From Blastopirellula sp. J2-11 (GTDB lineage Bacteria > Planctomycetota > Planctomycetia > Pirellulales > Pirellulaceae), in contig NZ_CP097384.1 in NCBI RefSeq assembly GCF_024584705.1, positions 4,526,001 through 4,590,000 of the forward strand: a stretch of 64,000 bases of DNA. Direction: 5' to 3'. The first letter of the stretch is position 1, and the number at the start of each line of letters is the position of its first letter. Positions 61,802 to 64,000 of this stretch are shown in pieces. The position numbers and the translations under genes are program-made. The notes under the pieces were generated by a model that worked only from the letters and a program-made list of their open reading frames with translations, was not told the DNA's origin and searched no databases.

Positions 61802-64000
61802 GATTTCACCTCTACGATCTTGTCAATCGATGCGAAGTAGAGATGGCCGCTGACCGACTTCTCCGGCAGGCGCCACATCTGTTGCACCGCGCGGCGATAG
61901 GCGTTGACCTGCGGGCGATAGAAGGCGGACCGATCGGCCAGCGACTGGGCGTCACCCTCCGCCAAACGATCGGTCTTGTAATCAACTACATCGGCGGCGA
62001 CCACTTCCGATCCCTCTTTCCATAAAACCAAACGGTCGATTGACCCGTTCTGGATTCCTCCTTCGACCGCGATCGCGAAGGTCTGCTCTTGGCGAACTTC
62101 TGCGATCGCGTCGGCGGCGACAAACTTCGGCCGCGGCGCCGTCTGGCGATTTAGCAACTGCCGCAGATGAGGTTGCTCGATCGTCTTGCGGAAGCGAGAA
62201 AGCAAATGATCGATATTCAACGCATCGCCCACAATCGCCCGGGCGATCTCGCGAAACCGCGTCTCATTCAGCTCAAAGTCGTTCAGCCACGCTATCCGCT
62301 CTAGCCAGGCATGCGTCACCGAGCCAAACAGGCGACCTGTCGAATCGGTCGTATGCAATAGGTTGGCGACTTTCAAACGCGGGCCCCCTTCCATCTTCGA
62401 CGGAGAGAGGGTCTCGCCGCGCTGCGCCTTCGCCGGAGCCATCGCGATTGGCAAACGCCGCGCTACCGCAGGCATGCGATGCAAGCGTGGAGTATCGGCC
62501 GCTGAAAGATGGGCGAACCACGCAGCGTCCCCCATCGCGAACACAACGTCATTGCCTTGCGGTTGACGCTTGACCTCCAATGCTTCGGTCAATAGCCCAG
62601 CCATCGTGCGCGGCGTCTTCTTTTCACGGGCCGAGGGAGGCTTGATCATCACATGCATCGCATGCACCGCGCGAGTAATCGCCACATACAAGACGCACAG
62701 CTCTTCGACCGCTTGCTGCGAACTGGCGCTGGTAAACATCTGTTGCAAGCGGGGAGGCAACACCTTTTGCACATCTTTGTTGGCGTAGCGAACAATCCCG
62801 GTGACCGGCGCGAGCGGCGCCGCCCGCTCGATGACAAAATTAGGCGAACGACCGGGGAATTCATGATCTAAATCCAACAGCACCACCACATCAAACTGCA
62901 GCCCCTTCGCTTGATGGATCGTCATCACGCGTACAGCCGACGCCTGAGGATCGGCGACGCGCTGCGTCTCGACAAACTCCACAAAATCGCTCGTCCGCAG
63001 CGTCGCTTTCGGCTGATAGGCATGCGCCATTCGAACCAACTGTTCGATGCGCCGGCGCTCGCGTGAATTGCCGATTTCGACCAGCACCTGCGACCAGCGG
63101 CGGAGCATCGCACCATAGCCCAAAACCAGCAGATCACTCCGCAGCGTCTGCGCTAGTTCCGATCCCTTTTGTGACCCAATGTGCGGCGTCAGTCCGATAA
63201 TGGGCGCCAAAGGGCTGTTCTGCACATGGAACCGGGCGACCGTATCGGCCGGATGATCGATCCATTGCAGCAGCGACATCATCAATTGAACCGACGCCGA
63301 ATCGGTCAGCGTCCCCCCTCCTTCTTCGCTGGCGGTTACGCCGCGCTGGCGAAGTTCAAAGATCATCTTCCGGACGGCGGAGTTCGTACGGACCAAGACG
63401 CCGACTTCGCTCCCCGGCGAATCTTCTAAACTGCGGCAAACGCGCTCGGCGGCCGCGACAAACAGCATCTCGTCGGATGGGTCGCCGTCTTCATCGTACC
63501 GCGCGGTTTCGACGCTGACATAGCCCGGCAAACTGGTTTTGGCGGTCGAGTGATCGGCGAACATCGTCTGCCAACGTTTGACTCCGTCTTCAAACCGATC
63601 GAGCGACGGATGCCGATGCAGATTCCGCGCGACCAGATTCACAAAGTCGATCACCACCGGTGACGAGCGAAAACTGACAGCAAGTTCGGCTTCGTCCAGC
63701 TCACCCAGTTCCGCGACCACTTCCTCAAAAATCTCGGCCACGCCGCCACGCCAACCATAGATCGCCTGCTTCACGTCACCAACGCAAAAGAAGCTGCCTA
63801 GCGGCTGCGCAGTCACGCGCCGCGCAACGGGGCGCAACACGCTCCATTGGGCTGGCGACGTATCTTGAAACTCATCCAGCAGCAAATGGTTGATATGGCC
63901 ATCCAGTCGATAAGCGACATGGGTGGGCGAATTGGCGTCGGCTTGTCGCGAGAGAAAGCGGGTGACGTCGTCAAAACGGTAGGCCTGCGACTGGAACTTC
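61798..64000 (-). CDS. addA: AddA-like UvrD-type helicase with C-terminal nuclease, 5' end cut by window edge
   Basis: The gene is open to the right edge (733 residues visible; the N-terminus with Walker A is outside). Motif II is LLLDEFQDTS, III is FFCVGDVKQAIYGWRGG, IV is AVSFRSSPVVIDFV, V is VMTIHQAKGLQFDVVVL and VI is LYVAITRAVHAMHVM. The C-terminus has VVDYKTDRLAEG and YRPQVNAYRRAVQ, the PD-(D/E)XK nuclease seen in AddA/RecB. An AddB partner is not seen inside the window. It is the first visible gene of a tight minus-strand operon with the YhaO and YhaN-like genes, so double-strand-end processing is the likely task. Confidence 0.9.
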   Translation of the reverse strand, partial: KFQSQAYRFDDVTRFLSRQADANSPTHVAYRLDGHINHLLLDEFQDTSPAQWSVLRPVARRVTAQPLGSFFCVGDVKQAIYGWRGGVAEIFEEVVAELGELDEAELAVSFRSSPVVIDFVNLVARNLHRHPSLDRFEDGVKRWQTMFADHSTAKTSLPGYVSVETARYDEDGDPSDEMLFVAAAERVCRSLEDSPGSEVGVLVRTNSAVRKMIFELRQRGVTASEEGGGTLTDSASVQLMMSLLQWIDHPADTVARFHVQNSPLAPIIGLTPHIGSQKGSELAQTLRSDLLVLGYGAMLRRWSQVLVEIGNSRERRRIEQLVRMAHAYQPKATLRTSDFVEFVETQRVADPQASAVRVMTIHQAKGLQFDVVVLLDLDHEFPGRSPNFVIERAAPLAPVTGIVRYANKDVQKVLPPRLQQMFTSASSQQAVEELCVLYVAITRAVHAMHVMIKPPSAREKKTPRTMAGLLTEALEVKRQPQGNDVVFAMGDAAWFAHLSAADTPRLHRMPAVARRLPIAMAPAKAQRGETLSPSKMEGGPRLKVANLLHTTDSTGRLFGSVTHAWLERIAWLNDFELNETRFREIARAIVGDALNIDHLLSRFRKTIEQPHLRQLLNRQTAPRPKFVAADAIAEVRQEQTFAIAVEGGIQNGSIDRLVLWKEGSEVVAADVVDYKTDRLAEGDAQSLADRSAFYRPQVNAYRRAVQQMWRLPEKSVSGHLYFASIDKIVEVKS

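Overview
The window reads as a chromosome segment of a planctomycete, most likely Pirellulaceae (Blastopirellula-like). The main signs are a DUF1559 prepilin-like protein paired with a small lipoprotein, a Tat-exported Gfo/Idh/MocA oxidoreductase, a secreted sulfatase, several large prepilin-like proteins, a Cys-rich secreted protein, and a moderately high GC content. The genus is an inference from gene content. No rRNA, tRNA, CRISPR array, intact transposase or prophage was seen. No promoter could be assigned with confidence, so promoters are not listed.

Positions 1-11897 (all minus): a type IV pilus / type II secretion-like block. In transcription order it holds a PilB-like ATPase, PilT, a second PilB/GspE ATPase, a GspF platform protein with an extra two-helix insertion, then GspG and three more prepilin-like proteins with ATGA or TAATG junctions, and a GspK-like protein cut by the left edge. 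Upstream lies rsmG (12092-12781).

Positions 12850-28872: mostly housekeeping and envelope genes. They include the Tat oxidoreductase, the DUF1559/lipoprotein pair, a sulfatase, a coiled-coil exported protein, a VOC protein, a membrane protein, a Cys-rich secreted protein, YchF, an operon of MoxR ATPase - DUF58 - TgpA-type transglutaminase, and a FemAB/CelD-like acetyltransferase.

Positions 28880-40990: a large exported TPR-CHAT protein whose protease residues look lost; two small lipoproteins; an exported alpha/beta hydrolase; tandem 321-residue transglutaminase-like proteins, one of them catalytically dead; a peroxiredoxin; a TlpA-type lipoprotein; an SDR; and a LOG-family protein. The SDR and LOG genes are the tail of an operon that starts with cytochrome bd oxidase (cydA, cydB) and a beta-CASP metallo-beta-lactamase. 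UbiD lies just upstream.

Positions 47044-51992: leucyl aminopeptidase, a DUF433/PIN-like toxin-antitoxin pair, and an NfeD/flotillin pair. A 1.2-kb gene-poor stretch (51993-53171) is packed with repeats: a perfect 30-bp palindrome, a 118-bp tandem duplication, and the second copy of a multi-hairpin element whose first copy is at 36530-36760.

Positions 53172-64000: a nucleic-acid-processing region. A plus-strand set holds an SF2 helicase, a DUF932-like protein and a WYL regulator. A minus-strand overlapping operon holds an AddA-like helicase-nuclease (cut by the right edge), a YhaO/SbcD-like phosphoesterase, a YhaN/SbcC-like ATPase and a gamma-glutamylcyclotransferase-like protein. The helicase-DUF932-WYL set next to the repeat cluster is the best candidate here for something undescribed, though its function cannot be read from sequence alone.
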